Assembly (NCBI GenBank): GCA_037893225.1
Contig: JAZGUH010000378.1
Location: 427,001-491,000 of the forward strand
Direction: 5' to 3'
DNA length: 64,000 nucleotides
DNA from: Hippasteria phrygiana
Taxonomy: Eukaryota; Echinodermata; Asteroidea; Valvatida; Goniasteridae
Numbering within the stretch: position 1 is the first letter of the stretch; each line of letters begins with the position of its first letter. Shown in pieces: positions 21,189 through 30,295 of this stretch. Both the position numbers and the translations under genes were made by a program. Under the pieces are notes generated by a model that was not told the origin of the DNA, made no database searches, and worked only from the letters and a program-made list of their open reading frames with translations.

Positions 21189-21337
21189 TGTATTATGATC
21201 CCAATTCCTACCTTCATGAGACTGTCAATGAAAAGTTGAGTTGAAAGATAGGTGATGACGTAGCCTATTTCTTTGCGTTTTGTCTCTTAATATGGGCAGT
21301 TTTCTTATTACAAGACACTTCAAAAATATAATCCGTT

Positions 21338-21354
21338 TGCCGGAACCCGGGATT

Positions 21355-21404
<50 letters not shown>

Positions 21405-21410
21405 TCCGGA
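21338..21410 (-). tRNA. tRNA-Phe(GAA) unit 75, variant
   Basis: G1T; T5 trailer. Confidence 0.75.
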
Positions 21411-21556
21411 TGTATTATGATCCCAATTCCTACCTTCATGAGACTGGCAATGAAAAGTTGCGTTGAAAGATAGGTGATGACGTATATTTCTGTGCGCTTT
21501 GTCTTTTAATAAGCGCAGTTTTCTTAATACAAGAAACTTCACAAATAAAAACCGTT

Positions 21557-21593
21557 TGCCGGAACCCGGGATTGAACCAGGGACTATTCCGGC
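21557..21593 (-). pseudogene. 37-nt tRNA-Phe minihelix, unit 76
   Basis: Same deletion as unit 11. Confidence 0.9.
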
Positions 21594-21739
21594 TGTATTA
21601 TGATCCCAATTCCTACCTTCATGAGACTGTAAATGAAAAGTTGAAAGATAGGTGATGACGTAGACGTATTTCTATGCGTTTTGTCATTTATCATGCGCAG
21701 TTTTCTTATTACAAAAAAAATTCAGAAATAGAAACCGTT

Positions 21740-21812
21740 TGCCGGAACCCGGGATTGAACCACGGACCTTCAGATCTTCAGTCTTACGCTCTCCCAACTG
21801 AGCTATTCCGGC
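21740..21812 (-). tRNA. tRNA-Phe(GAA) unit 77, variant
   Basis: C28A and C50G; T8 downstream. Confidence 0.65.
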
Positions 21813-21957
21813 TGTATTATGATCCCAATTCCTACCTTCATGAGACTGTAAATGAAAAGTTGAAAGATAGGTGATGACATAGACCTATTTCTTTGCGTTT
21901 TGTCTTTTAATATGCGCAGTTTTCTTATTACAAGAAACTTTACAAAAATAAACCGTT

Positions 21958-21985
21958 TGCCGGAACCCGGGATTGAACCATGGAA

Positions 21986-22024
<39 letters not shown>

Positions 22025-22030
22025 TCCGGC
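21958..22030 (-). tRNA. tRNA-Phe(GAA) unit 78, variant
   Basis: G46T and C50A; T5 trailer. Confidence 0.65.
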
Positions 22031-22179
22031 TGTATTATGATCCCAATTCCTAACTTCATGAGACTGGCAATGAAAAGTTGAGTTGAAAGATAGGTGATGA
22101 CGTAGCCTATTTCTTTGCGTTTTGTCTCTTAATATGGGCAGTTTTCTTATTACAAGAAACTTCAAAAATACAACCCGTT

Positions 22180-22196
22180 TGCCGGAACCCGGGATT

Positions 22197-22246
<50 letters not shown>

Positions 22247-22252
22247 TCCGGC
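22180..22252 (-). tRNA. tRNA-Phe(GAA) unit 79
   Basis: Consensus; T5 trailer. Confidence 0.96.
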
Positions 22253-22397
22253 TGTATTATGATCCCAATTCCTACCTTCATGAGACTGTAAATGAAAAGT
22301 TGAAAGATAGGTGATGACGTAGACCTATTTCTGTGCGTTTTGTCTTTTAACATGCACAGTTTTCCTATTACAAGAAACTTCAAAAATATAATCCGTT

Positions 22398-22414
22398 TGC
22401 CGGAACCCGGGATT

Positions 22415-22464
<50 letters not shown>

Positions 22465-22470
22465 TCCGGA
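22398..22470 (-). tRNA. tRNA-Phe(GAA) unit 80, variant
   Basis: G1T; T5 trailer. Confidence 0.75.
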
Positions 22471-22616
22471 TGTATTATGATCCCAATTCCTACCTTCATG
22501 AGACTGGCAATGAAAAGTTGCGTTGAAAGATAGGTGATGACGTATATTTCTGTGCGCTTTGTCTTTTAATAAGCGCAGTTTTCTTAATACAAGAAACTTC
22601 ACAAATAAAAACCGTT

Positions 22617-22653
22617 TGCCGGAACCCGGGATTGAACCAGGGACTATTCCGGC
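22617..22653 (-). pseudogene. 37-nt tRNA-Phe minihelix, unit 81
   Basis: Same deletion as unit 11. Confidence 0.9.
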
Positions 22654-22799
22654 TGTATTATGATCCCAATTCCTACCTTCATGAGACTGTAAATGAAAAG
22701 TTGAAAGATAGGTGATGACGTAGACGTATTTCTATGCGTTTTGTCATTTATCATGCGCAGTTTTCTTATTACAAAAAAAATTCAGAAATAGAAACCGTT

Positions 22800-22872
22800 T
22801 GCCGGAACCCGGGATTGAACCAGGGACCTTCAGATCTTCAGTCTTACGCTCTCCCAACTGAGCTATTCCGGC
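22800..22872 (-). tRNA. tRNA-Phe(GAA) unit 82, variant
   Basis: C28A; T8 downstream. Confidence 0.7.
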
Positions 22873-23022
22873 TGTATTATGATCCCAATTCCTACCTTCA
22901 TGAGACTGGCAATGAAAAGTTGCGTTGAAAGATAGGTGATGACATAGACCTATTTCTTTGCGTTTTGTCTTTTAATATGCGCAGTTTTCTTATTACAAGA
23001 AACTTCACAAATAGAAACCGTT

Positions 23023-23039
23023 TGCCGGAACCCGGGATT

Positions 23040-23089
<50 letters not shown>

Positions 23090-23095
23090 TCCGGC
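23023..23095 (-). tRNA. tRNA-Phe(GAA) unit 83
   Basis: Consensus; no close T4 run. Confidence 0.93.
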
Positions 23096-23244
23096 TGTAT
23101 TATGATCCCAATTCCTACCTTCATGAGACTGTAAATGAAAAGTTGAGTTGAAAGATAGGTGATGACGTAGCCTATTTCTTTGCGTTTTGTCTCTTAATAT
23201 GGGCAGTTTTCTTATTACAAGAAACTTCAAAAATACAACCCGTT

Positions 23245-23260
23245 TGCCGGAACCCGGGAT

Positions 23261-23299
<39 letters not shown>

Positions 23300-23305
23300 T
23301 CCGGC
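23245..23305 (-). pseudogene. tRNA-Phe unit 84 with T-arm deletion
   Basis: Same deletion as unit 19. Confidence 0.9.
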
Positions 23306-23450
23306 TGTATTATGATCCCAATTCCTACCTTCATGAGACTGTAAATGAAAAGTTGAAAGATAGGTGATGACATAGACCTATTTCTTTGCGTTTTGTCTTT
23401 TAATATGGGCAGTTTTCTTATTACAAGAAACTTCACAAATAGAAACCGTT

Positions 23451-23467
23451 TGCCGGAACCCGGGATT

Positions 23468-23510
<43 letters not shown>

Positions 23511-23523
23511 TAGCTATTCCGGC
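23451..23523 (-). tRNA. tRNA-Phe(GAA) unit 85, variant
   Basis: C13A; no close T4 run. Confidence 0.7.
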
Positions 23524-23672
23524 TGTATTATGATCCCAATTCCTACCTTCATGAGACTGGCAATGAAAAGTTGAGTTGAAAGATAGGTGATGACGTAGCC
23601 TATTTCTTTGCGTTTTGTCTCTTAATATGGGCAGTTTTCTTATTACAAGAAACTTCAAAAATACAACCCGTT

Positions 23673-23689
23673 TGCCGGAACCCGGGATT

Positions 23690-23739
<50 letters not shown>

Positions 23740-23745
23740 TCCGGC
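23673..23745 (-). tRNA. tRNA-Phe(GAA) unit 86
   Basis: Consensus; T5 trailer. Confidence 0.96.
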
Positions 23746-23890
23746 TGTATTATGATCCCAATTCCTACCTTCATGAGACTGTAAATGAAAAGTTGAAAGA
23801 TAGGTGATGACGTAGACCTATTTCTGTGCGTTTTGTCTTTTAACATGCACAGTTTTCCTATTTCAAGAAACTTCAAAAATATAAACCGTT

Positions 23891-23907
23891 TGCCGGAACC
23901 CGGGACT

Positions 23908-23957
<50 letters not shown>

Positions 23958-23963
23958 TCCGGC
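23891..23963 (-). tRNA. tRNA-Phe(GAA) unit 87, variant
   Basis: A58G; T5 trailer. Confidence 0.75.
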
Positions 23964-24113
23964 TGTATTATGATCCCAATTCCTACCTTCATGAGACTGT
24001 CAATGAAAAGTTGAGTTGAAAGATAGGTGATGACGTAGCCTATTTCTTTGCGTTTTGTCTCTTAATATGGGCAGTTTTCTTATTACAAGACACTTCAAAA
24101 AATACAACCCGTT

Positions 24114-24130
24114 TGCCGGAACTCGGGATT

Positions 24131-24180
<50 letters not shown>

Positions 24181-24186
24181 TCCGGC
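24114..24186 (-). tRNA. tRNA-Phe(GAA) unit 88, variant and chimeric
   Basis: G64A; T6 trailer. Its far spacer matches the unit 23/75 type and its trailer and body the unit 2/40 type, so a crossover lies near 24091-24105. Confidence 0.75.
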
Positions 24187-24331
24187 TGTATTATGATCCC
24201 AATTCCTACCTTCATGAGACTGTAAATGAAAAGTTGAAAGATAGGTGATGACATAGACCTATTTCTTTGCGTTTTGTCTTTTAATATGCGCAGTTTTCTT
24301 ATTACAAGAAACTTCACAAATAGAAACCGTT

Positions 24332-24367
24332 TGCCGGAACCCGGGATTGAACCAGGGACCTTCAGAA

Positions 24368-24398
<31 letters not shown>

Positions 24399-24404
24399 TC
24401 CGGC
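24332..24404 (-). tRNA. tRNA-Phe(GAA) unit 89, variant
   Basis: A38T; no close T4 run. Confidence 0.8.
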
Positions 24405-24549
24405 TGTATTATGATCCCAATTCCTACCTTCATGAGACTGTCAATGAAAAGTTGAAAGATAGGTGATGACGTAGACCTATTTCTTTGCGTTTTGTCTTTT
24501 AATATGCGCAGTTTTCTTATTACAAGAAACTTCACAAATAGAAACCGTT

Positions 24550-24566
24550 TGCCGGAACCCGGGATT

Positions 24567-24616
<50 letters not shown>

Positions 24617-24622
24617 TCCGGC
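24550..24622 (-). tRNA. tRNA-Phe(GAA) unit 90
   Basis: Consensus; no close T4 run. Confidence 0.93.
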
Positions 24623-24767
24623 TGTATTATGATCCCAATTCCTACCTTCATGAGACTGTAAATGAAAAGTTGAAAGATAGGTGATGACGTAGACCTATTT
24701 CTGTGCGTTTTGTCTTTTAACATGCACAGTTTTCCTATTACAAGAAACTTTAAAAAAATAAACCGTT

Positions 24768-24784
24768 TTCCGGAACCCGGGATT

Positions 24785-24834
<50 letters not shown>

Positions 24835-24840
24835 TCCGGC
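24768..24840 (-). tRNA. tRNA-Phe(GAA) unit 91, variant
   Basis: C72A opens the 1:72 pair; T7 trailer. Confidence 0.7.
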
Positions 24841-24989
24841 TGTATTATGATCCCAATTCCTACCTTCATGAGACTGGCAATGAAAAGTTGAGTTGAAAGA
24901 TAGGTGATGACGTAGCCTATTTCTTTGCGTTTTGTCTCTTAATATGGGCAGTTTTCTTATTACAAGAAACTTCAAAAATACAACCCGTT

Positions 24990-25006
24990 TGCCGGAACCC
25001 GGGATT

Positions 25007-25056
<50 letters not shown>

Positions 25057-25062
25057 TCCGGC
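24990..25062 (-). tRNA. tRNA-Phe(GAA) unit 92
   Basis: Consensus; T5 trailer. Confidence 0.96.
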
Positions 25063-25207
25063 TGTATTATGATCCCAATTCCTACCTTCATGAGACTGTA
25101 AATGAAAAGTTGAAAGATAGGTGATGACGTAGACATATTTCTGTGCGTTTTGTCTTTTAACATGCACAGTTTTCCTATTACAAGAAACTTCAAAAATATA
25201 ATCCGTT

Positions 25208-25224
25208 TGCCGGAACCCGGGATT

Positions 25225-25274
<50 letters not shown>

Positions 25275-25280
25275 TCCGGC
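25208..25280 (-). tRNA. tRNA-Phe(GAA) unit 93
   Basis: Consensus, although its trailer is the type usually paired with G1T; T5. Confidence 0.96.
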
Positions 25281-25426
25281 TGTATTATGATCCCAATTCC
25301 TACCTTCATGAGACTGGCAATGAAAAGTTGCGTTGAAAGATAGGTGATGACGTATATTTCTGTGCGCTTTGTCTTTTAATAAGCGCAGTTTTCTTAATAC
25401 AAGAAACTTCACAAATAAAAACCGTT

Positions 25427-25463
25427 TGCCGGAACCCGGGATTGAACCAGGGACTATTCCGGC
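25427..25463 (-). pseudogene. 37-nt tRNA-Phe minihelix, unit 94
   Basis: Same deletion as unit 11. Confidence 0.9.
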
Positions 25464-25608
25464 TGTATTATGATCCCAATTCCTACCTTCATGAGACTGT
25501 AAATGAAAAGTTGAAAGATAGGTGATGACGTAGACGTATTTCTATGCGTTTTGTCATTTATCATGCGCAGTTTTCTTATTACAAGAAACTTCACAAATAG
25601 AAACCGTT

Positions 25609-25625
25609 TGCCGGAACCCGGGATT

Positions 25626-25675
<50 letters not shown>

Positions 25676-25681
25676 TCCGGA
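25609..25681 (-). tRNA. tRNA-Phe(GAA) unit 95, variant
   Basis: G1T joined to the terminator-less trailer type, an unusual pairing suggesting exchange. Confidence 0.75.
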
Positions 25682-25830
25682 TGTATTATGATCCCAATTC
25701 CTACCTTCATGAGACTGTAAATGAAAAGTTGAGTTGAAAGATAGGTGATGACGTAGCCTATTTCTTTGCGTTTTGTCTCTTAATATGGGCAGTTTTCTTA
25801 TTACAAGAAACTTCAAAAATACAACCCGTT

Positions 25831-25846
25831 TGCCGGAACCCGGGAT

Positions 25847-25885
<39 letters not shown>

Positions 25886-25891
25886 TCCGGC
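25831..25891 (-). pseudogene. tRNA-Phe unit 96 with T-arm deletion
   Basis: Same deletion as unit 19. Confidence 0.9.
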
Positions 25892-26036
25892 TGTATTATG
25901 ATCCCAATTCCTACCTTCATGAGACTGTAAATGAAAAGTTGAAAGATAGGTGATGACATAGACCTATTTCTTTGCGTTTTGTCTTTTAATATGCGCAGTT
26001 TTCTTATTACAAGAAACTTCACAAATAGAAACCGTT

Positions 26037-26053
26037 TGCCGGAACCCGGGATT

Positions 26054-26103
<50 letters not shown>

Positions 26104-26109
26104 TCCGGC
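26037..26109 (-). tRNA. tRNA-Phe(GAA) unit 97
   Basis: Consensus; no close T4 run. Confidence 0.93.
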
Positions 26110-26254
26110 TGTATTATGATCCCAATTCCTACCTTCATGAGACTGTAAATGAAAAGTTGAAAGATAGGTGATGACGTAGACCTATTTCTGTGCGTTTTGT
26201 CTTTTAACATGCACAGTTTTCCTATTACAAGAAACTTAAAAAAAATAAACCGTT

Positions 26255-26271
26255 TGCCGGAACCCGGGATT

Positions 26272-26321
<50 letters not shown>

Positions 26322-26327
26322 TCCGGC
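26255..26327 (-). tRNA. tRNA-Phe(GAA) unit 98
   Basis: Consensus; T8 trailer. Confidence 0.96.
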
Positions 26328-26476
26328 TGTATTATGATCCGAATTCCTACCTTCATGAGACTGGCAATGAAAAGTTGAGTTGAAAGATAGGTGATGACGT
26401 AGCCTATTTCTTTGCGTTTTGTCTCTTAATATGGGCAGTTTTCTTATTACAAGAAACTTCAAAAATACAACCCGTT

Positions 26477-26493
26477 TGCCGGAACCCGGGATT

Positions 26494-26543
<50 letters not shown>

Positions 26544-26549
26544 TCCGGC
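26477..26549 (-). tRNA. tRNA-Phe(GAA) unit 99
   Basis: Consensus; T5 trailer. Confidence 0.96.
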
Positions 26550-26694
26550 TGTATTATGATCCCAATTCCTACCTTCATGAGACTGTAAATGAAAAGTTGA
26601 AAGATAGGTGATGACGTAGACCTATTTCTGTGCGTTTTGTCTTTTAACATGCACAGTTTTCCTATTTCAAGAAACTTCAAAAATATAAACCGTT

Positions 26695-26711
26695 TGCCGG
26701 AACCCGGGATT

Positions 26712-26761
<50 letters not shown>

Positions 26762-26767
26762 TCCGGC
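26695..26767 (-). tRNA. tRNA-Phe(GAA) unit 100
   Basis: Consensus (A58 restored relative to its relatives, units 1/22); T5 trailer. Confidence 0.96.
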
Positions 26768-26912
26768 TGTATTATGATCCCAATTCCTACCTTCATGAGA
26801 CTGTCAATGAAAAGTTGAAAGATAGGTGATGACGTAGACCTATTTCTGTGCGTTTTGTCTTTTAACATGCACAGTTTTCCTATTACAAGAAACTTCAAAA
26901 ATATAATCCGTT

Positions 26913-26929
26913 TGCCGGAACCCGGGATT

Positions 26930-26979
<50 letters not shown>

Positions 26980-26985
26980 TCCGGC
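26913..26985 (-). tRNA. tRNA-Phe(GAA) unit 101
   Basis: Consensus; T5 trailer. Confidence 0.96.
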
Positions 26986-27135
26986 TGTATTATGATCCCA
27001 ATTCCTACCTTCATGAGACTGGCAATGAAAAGTTGCGTTGAAAGATAGGTGATGACGTTAACCTATTTCTGTGCGTTTTGTCTTTTAACATGCACAGTTT
27101 TCCTATTACAAGAAACTTTAAAAAAATAAACCGTT

Positions 27136-27152
27136 TTCCGGAACCCGGGATT

Positions 27153-27202
<50 letters not shown>

Positions 27203-27208
27203 TCCGGC
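27136..27208 (-). tRNA. tRNA-Phe(GAA) unit 102, variant
   Basis: C72A; T7 trailer. Last unit before the retrotransposon. Confidence 0.7.
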
Positions 27209-27277
27209 TGTATTATGATCCCAATTCCTACCTTCATGAGACTGGAAATGAAAAGTTGAAAGATAGGTGATGACGAA

Positions 27278-27474
27278 CATTCATTTCCCGCGGTTCGCAG
27301 TATAGCGGGAAATAATTGTCTTTGGAATTCGGGCAACGCATGTAATGCGTATAGCAGGTGTTTAGCAAAGAAAGGTGTTACGTAATGAGTTCAGTGAGTA
27401 GTATATATAAGGAGGAGGGATAAAAGAAAGCCAGTTCTAGCAAGCACTTCACAAGAGCTACCTCGTTAGGTTGT
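27278..27474 (+). repeat. Split direct repeat A1
   Basis: 197 bp; differs from A2 mainly by a 3-bp GGA insertion and one base in the TATA region. Begins with a 9-bp stem hairpin, ATTTCCCGC/GCGGGAAAT (27283-27291 and 27305-27313). Confidence 0.95.
27412..27420 (+). promoter_or_regulatory. TATA-like box in A1
   Basis: TATATATAA, about 75 bp before the first in-frame ATG; A2 has TATAAATAA at the same place. Inferred promoter of the element. Confidence 0.5.
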
Positions 27475-29562
27475 TTGTTTCCGCCAGCGCCATGGATGCT
27501 CAATCGCAAGCAGCCTTCATCGAAGACCGGGTTCAATCAAGCTGTAGCAGGATCGCAGGCAGCCTTGTTAGACAAGATTGATGGCTTGATATCTACCAAG
27601 TTTTCCGCTTTTGAGAGCAGAGTAAGCGACACGCAGAGACAGATTTCGGACACCCAGTTTTCAAAAATCGAATGCAACATCCTACATAATGACAGTTACA
27701 GATTCAAACGCAAGAGCTGTGAGGACCAATACAAGTTTAATGCCAAGGTTGCCACGAAGCTTTTAAATGCAAAGTCAAACCTGGACAGCATGAGGGACAC
27801 ACCCCAAGTAGCCAAGGATGTTGCCGAAGGTATTGAACTTTTAAATCACCGTCAAAAATTAATTAAGATGGCAGATTCATCCGAATCTGGGTGGCGAGTG
27901 GTCACCGAATACGAAACTAATCCGTTAGCATCCGATTCGGATGACGAAAAACGTATCAATCGAGCTGAATCTAGAGCTTCCAAGAAGCTTAAGCTTGAAC
28001 AATCCAAGAGAGTTAAGAAGGCAAGCAGATTCTCATCATGGCCTTCTTCAGCACGGGTTGATCCTGTACTCCCATCGGCTCATCGCGCCATTACTACCGG
28101 CACGTCATCGTTCAGCAAGCCGGGAGTTTGCTTCACCTGCGGGCAGCCAGGCCACTGGAAGCATGAGTGCCCTAAGGCGAGACAGCCGGCCAGGGCCGAT
28201 AAGATAAGTGACCATTTGGTTTTCTCTGAACGTAAAACCTCTGAAGATCATAAGGTTTTAAGGCAAAAGTCGGCCGATGATAACTGTATTGAGCAGGTCG
28301 AACAAGGTTCAACAATTGGTAGATTAAGAAATTCACTTAATCAATGGGACAAAGCCAGTGTCAATGCTCATATAAAGTCAGTCCTAAAAGAGGGATATAT
28401 TATTCCTTTCATAACGCTTCCAGACGCATTTCATTTGAAAAATAACCGTTCAGCATTGGACAACTGTTTGTTCGTTTCAGAAGAAATTAAAAGGCTCATT
28501 GATAGAGGCTGTATATCTGAACTTGATCATAAACCAACTTGTGTCAATCCGTTGACTGTCGCCTTTAGTAAACAGAACAAGGCGAGACTAGTGTTGGATT
28601 GCAGGAATTTGAACCCACATCTTGCGCAGTTCAAGTTTAAATATGAAGATGTTTCAGTAGCTAAACAGATGTTTCAACAAGGAGATTTTTTGTTTACATT
28701 TTATCTCAAATCTGCATATCATCAAATTGAAATGTATCCTAGTCATAAGACGTATGTTGGTTTTTCTTGGAACAACGCCGACAAAAAGCGTTTTTACGAA
28801 TTTAATGTCTTGCCTTTTGGTTTGGCCACTGCACCATATATTTTCACCAAGATGATGAGAGTAGTCATTTCATGGTGGAGGTCAAAAGGTCACAAAGTCG
28901 TCATGTTTTTAGACGACGGTCTTGGTGGTTGCAGTCATTTTGATGATGCAGTAAACTTAAGCAAAGAAATTCAAACATCGCTCCAAGATTTTGGTTTCTT
29001 AATTGCTCATGACAAGTGTGTTTGGGAACCTTCACAGGTTGTACAATGGCTGGGGTTCAAGTGGTTTATGACCACAGGCATGTTGCAAGCAACGGAGGCA
29101 AGAATAGAAAGAGTGGAAACTGCCCTTGTTTCCCTTATCAAGCAAATTGATATGGATAAGAATCGTACCGTCCCAGCCAGATTTTTGGCCTCTGTTGTTG
29201 GCCAGATAATATCTTTGTTACATGCAGTTGGAAAAATTGCAAGATTAAGGACCCGAGCTTTGTATCGATGCATAGATACTAGAGCCAGTTGGAATGCACC
29301 AGTGCTGATAGATGATGCAGCTTACAAAGAGATAAATTTTTTGAATAATGAAGTTAAAAACCTAAACGATAAAGGTTTTAATGTGGAGTACAAGGACGAG
29401 TATGAAATTGAAGCATTTAGTGATGCATCCGCAGATGGATATGGCGGGTATGTTTCCCTGTGTGCGGGAGCCTTGGCTGAAGGCACAGAAGTGATTGGTT
29501 CCTGGAACCAGGAAGAGGCTCAGCAAAGCTCCACTTGGAGAGAAGCTGAAGACCAATGTTGA
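27475..29562 (+). CDS. Gag-like and reverse transcriptase polyprotein of the Ngaro-like element
   Basis: Open for 695 codons; the first ATG in this frame is 27496, while the best-context ATG (27492) lies in another frame and stops after 29 codons. An N-terminal coiled or charged region is followed by a zinc knuckle (C-x2-C-x4-H-x4-C, residues 219-232) and a DIRS-type RT. RT landmarks: LVLDCRNLNPH near 372-382, motif A region FYLKSAYHQIEM near 409, LPFGLATAP near 446, and motif C FLDDG near 478-482. Motif A normally has Asp before LKS; here it is Tyr (Y410), one base from GAT. The RNase H start FSDASADGYGG is present near the end, then the frame stops at 29562 inside RNase H. Likely a dead copy. 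Confidence 0.88.
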   Translation: MFPPAPWMLNRKQPSSKTGFNQAVAGSQAALLDKIDGLISTKFSAFESRVSDTQRQISDTQFSKIECNILHNDSYRFKRKSCEDQYKFNAKVATKLLNAKSNLDSMRDTPQVAKDVAEGIELLNHRQKLIKMADSSESGWRVVTEYETNPLASDSDDEKRINRAESRASKKLKLEQSKRVKKASRFSSWPSSARVDPVLPSAHRAITTGTSSFSKPGVCFTCGQPGHWKHECPKARQPARADKISDHLVFSERKTSEDHKVLRQKSADDNCIEQVEQGSTIGRLRNSLNQWDKASVNAHIKSVLKEGYIIPFITLPDAFHLKNNRSALDNCLFVSEEIKRLIDRGCISELDHKPTCVNPLTVAFSKQNKARLVLDCRNLNPHLAQFKFKYEDVSVAKQMFQQGDFLFTFYLKSAYHQIEMYPSHKTYVGFSWNNADKKRFYEFNVLPFGLATAPYIFTKMMRVVISWWRSKGHKVVMFLDDGLGGCSHFDDAVNLSKEIQTSLQDFGFLIAHDKCVWEPSQVVQWLGFKWFMTTGMLQATEARIERVETALVSLIKQIDMDKNRTVPARFLASVVGQIISLLHAVGKIARLRTRALYRCIDTRASWNAPVLIDDAAYKEINFLNNEVKNLNDKGFNVEYKDEYEIEAFSDASADGYGGYVSLCAGALAEGTEVIGSWNQEEAQQSSTWREAEDQC

Positions 29563-30245
29563 AATTTTGCAAAATAAGAAAGTTAAATGGTTCAGACAAT
29601 CAAAATGTAAAGAGAATCATAAGGTCCGGCAGCAAAAAGCCAGACTTGCATTGTATTGCTTTGAACATTCACGAGGCATGTGAAAAGAAGGGAATTGATA
29701 TTCAACCCGAGTGGATTAAAAGGATGATAACGTTAAAGCTGATACACTCAGCAGAACTAAGGACAGTGATGATTGGCAAATCCATGAAAAGATGTTCAAC
29801 AATTTGAACGTAGTATGGGGCCCCCATACTATCGATAGATTTGCAACTAATTTAACCACACATTGTAAAAGATTTAACTCCAGGTTTTGGTGCCCTGGAA
29901 CAGAAGGAGTTAATGCATTTAGCCAGAATTGGTCGGACGAATGCAACTGGTTGGTCCCCCCCACCCAGGCTTATTCTCAGAGCTCTGAAAAAGATGCAGA
30001 AAGAAAAGGCTTTTGGTACCATGATTGTGCCACAGTGGAGATCATCTCCATTTTGGTCGGAATTAGTGAACGAGGACGGGTTGTTCAAAAGTTTTGTCAA
30101 AGATAGCGAAATATTGCCACAACAAGATGTGATTACTCGGAATCGCAGTAAGCTTGGGATTTTCTCCGAAAGCCCATTGAAGTTCACTTTGATTGCTTTG
30201 TGCATTTCTTTTCGAAGACAGTCTGGTAAAGACGAGAATAAGTAG
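29540..30245 (+). pseudogene. Frameshifted RNase H and linker region of the element
   Basis: The RNase H domain continues in pieces in different frames: NQNVKRIIRSGSKK near 29590-29640, then VVWGPHTIDRFATN and NSRFWCPGTEGVNAF from 29805 on, then a further frame from about 29960. The DRFATN..RFWCPGTEG stretch is characteristic of DIRS RNase H C-terminal parts. At least two frameshifts separate the blocks. Genomic decay or assembly error in homopolymers (C6-C7 near 29956) are both possible. Confidence 0.75.
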
Positions 30246-30295
30246 TTGACAAAATGCAGATATGGCATTCTTCATGATGGAAGTGGTATATATCG

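Larger units (their letters stand above)
21338..22872. repeat. Eight-unit cassette, copy 5
   Basis: 2,775 bp after copy 4. Shares the ACAAGACAC spacer with copy 2 (11,169 bp apart), consistent with exchange between distant parts of the array. Confidence 0.95.
5222..27277 (-). repeat. Tandem array of 102 tRNA-Phe(GAA) units
   Basis: Each unit is a 73-nt tRNA on the minus strand plus a 145-149 bp spacer. The tRNA folds as a perfect cloverleaf: 7-bp acceptor, D stem GCTC/GAGC, anticodon stem TCAGA/TCTGA, loop CTGAAGA with GAA anticodon, T stem CCTGG/CCGGG, discriminator A73. A box TAGCTCAGTTGG and B box GGTTCAATCCC are both consensus. Phe identity bases G20, G34, A35, A36 and A73 are present. 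CCA is not encoded. Of 102 units, 37 are consensus, 47 are full length with one or two substitutions, 11 have lost the D and anticodon arms and 7 have lost most of the T arm. The array is closed on the left by a truncated unit and on the right by a retrotransposon, with a diverged continuation beyond it. Confidence 0.97.

Noticed and set aside
5222..27277. CRISPR-like regular repeats
   Set aside because: Unit length is about 218 bp, the spacers are also repeated, and the conserved part is a tRNA cloverleaf.
5264..27280. Dozens of 60-218 aa open frames in the array
   Set aside because: They start at TTG inside the tRNA D loop and translate tRNA plus spacer; stops and lengths follow the 218/222-bp period, not selection on protein.
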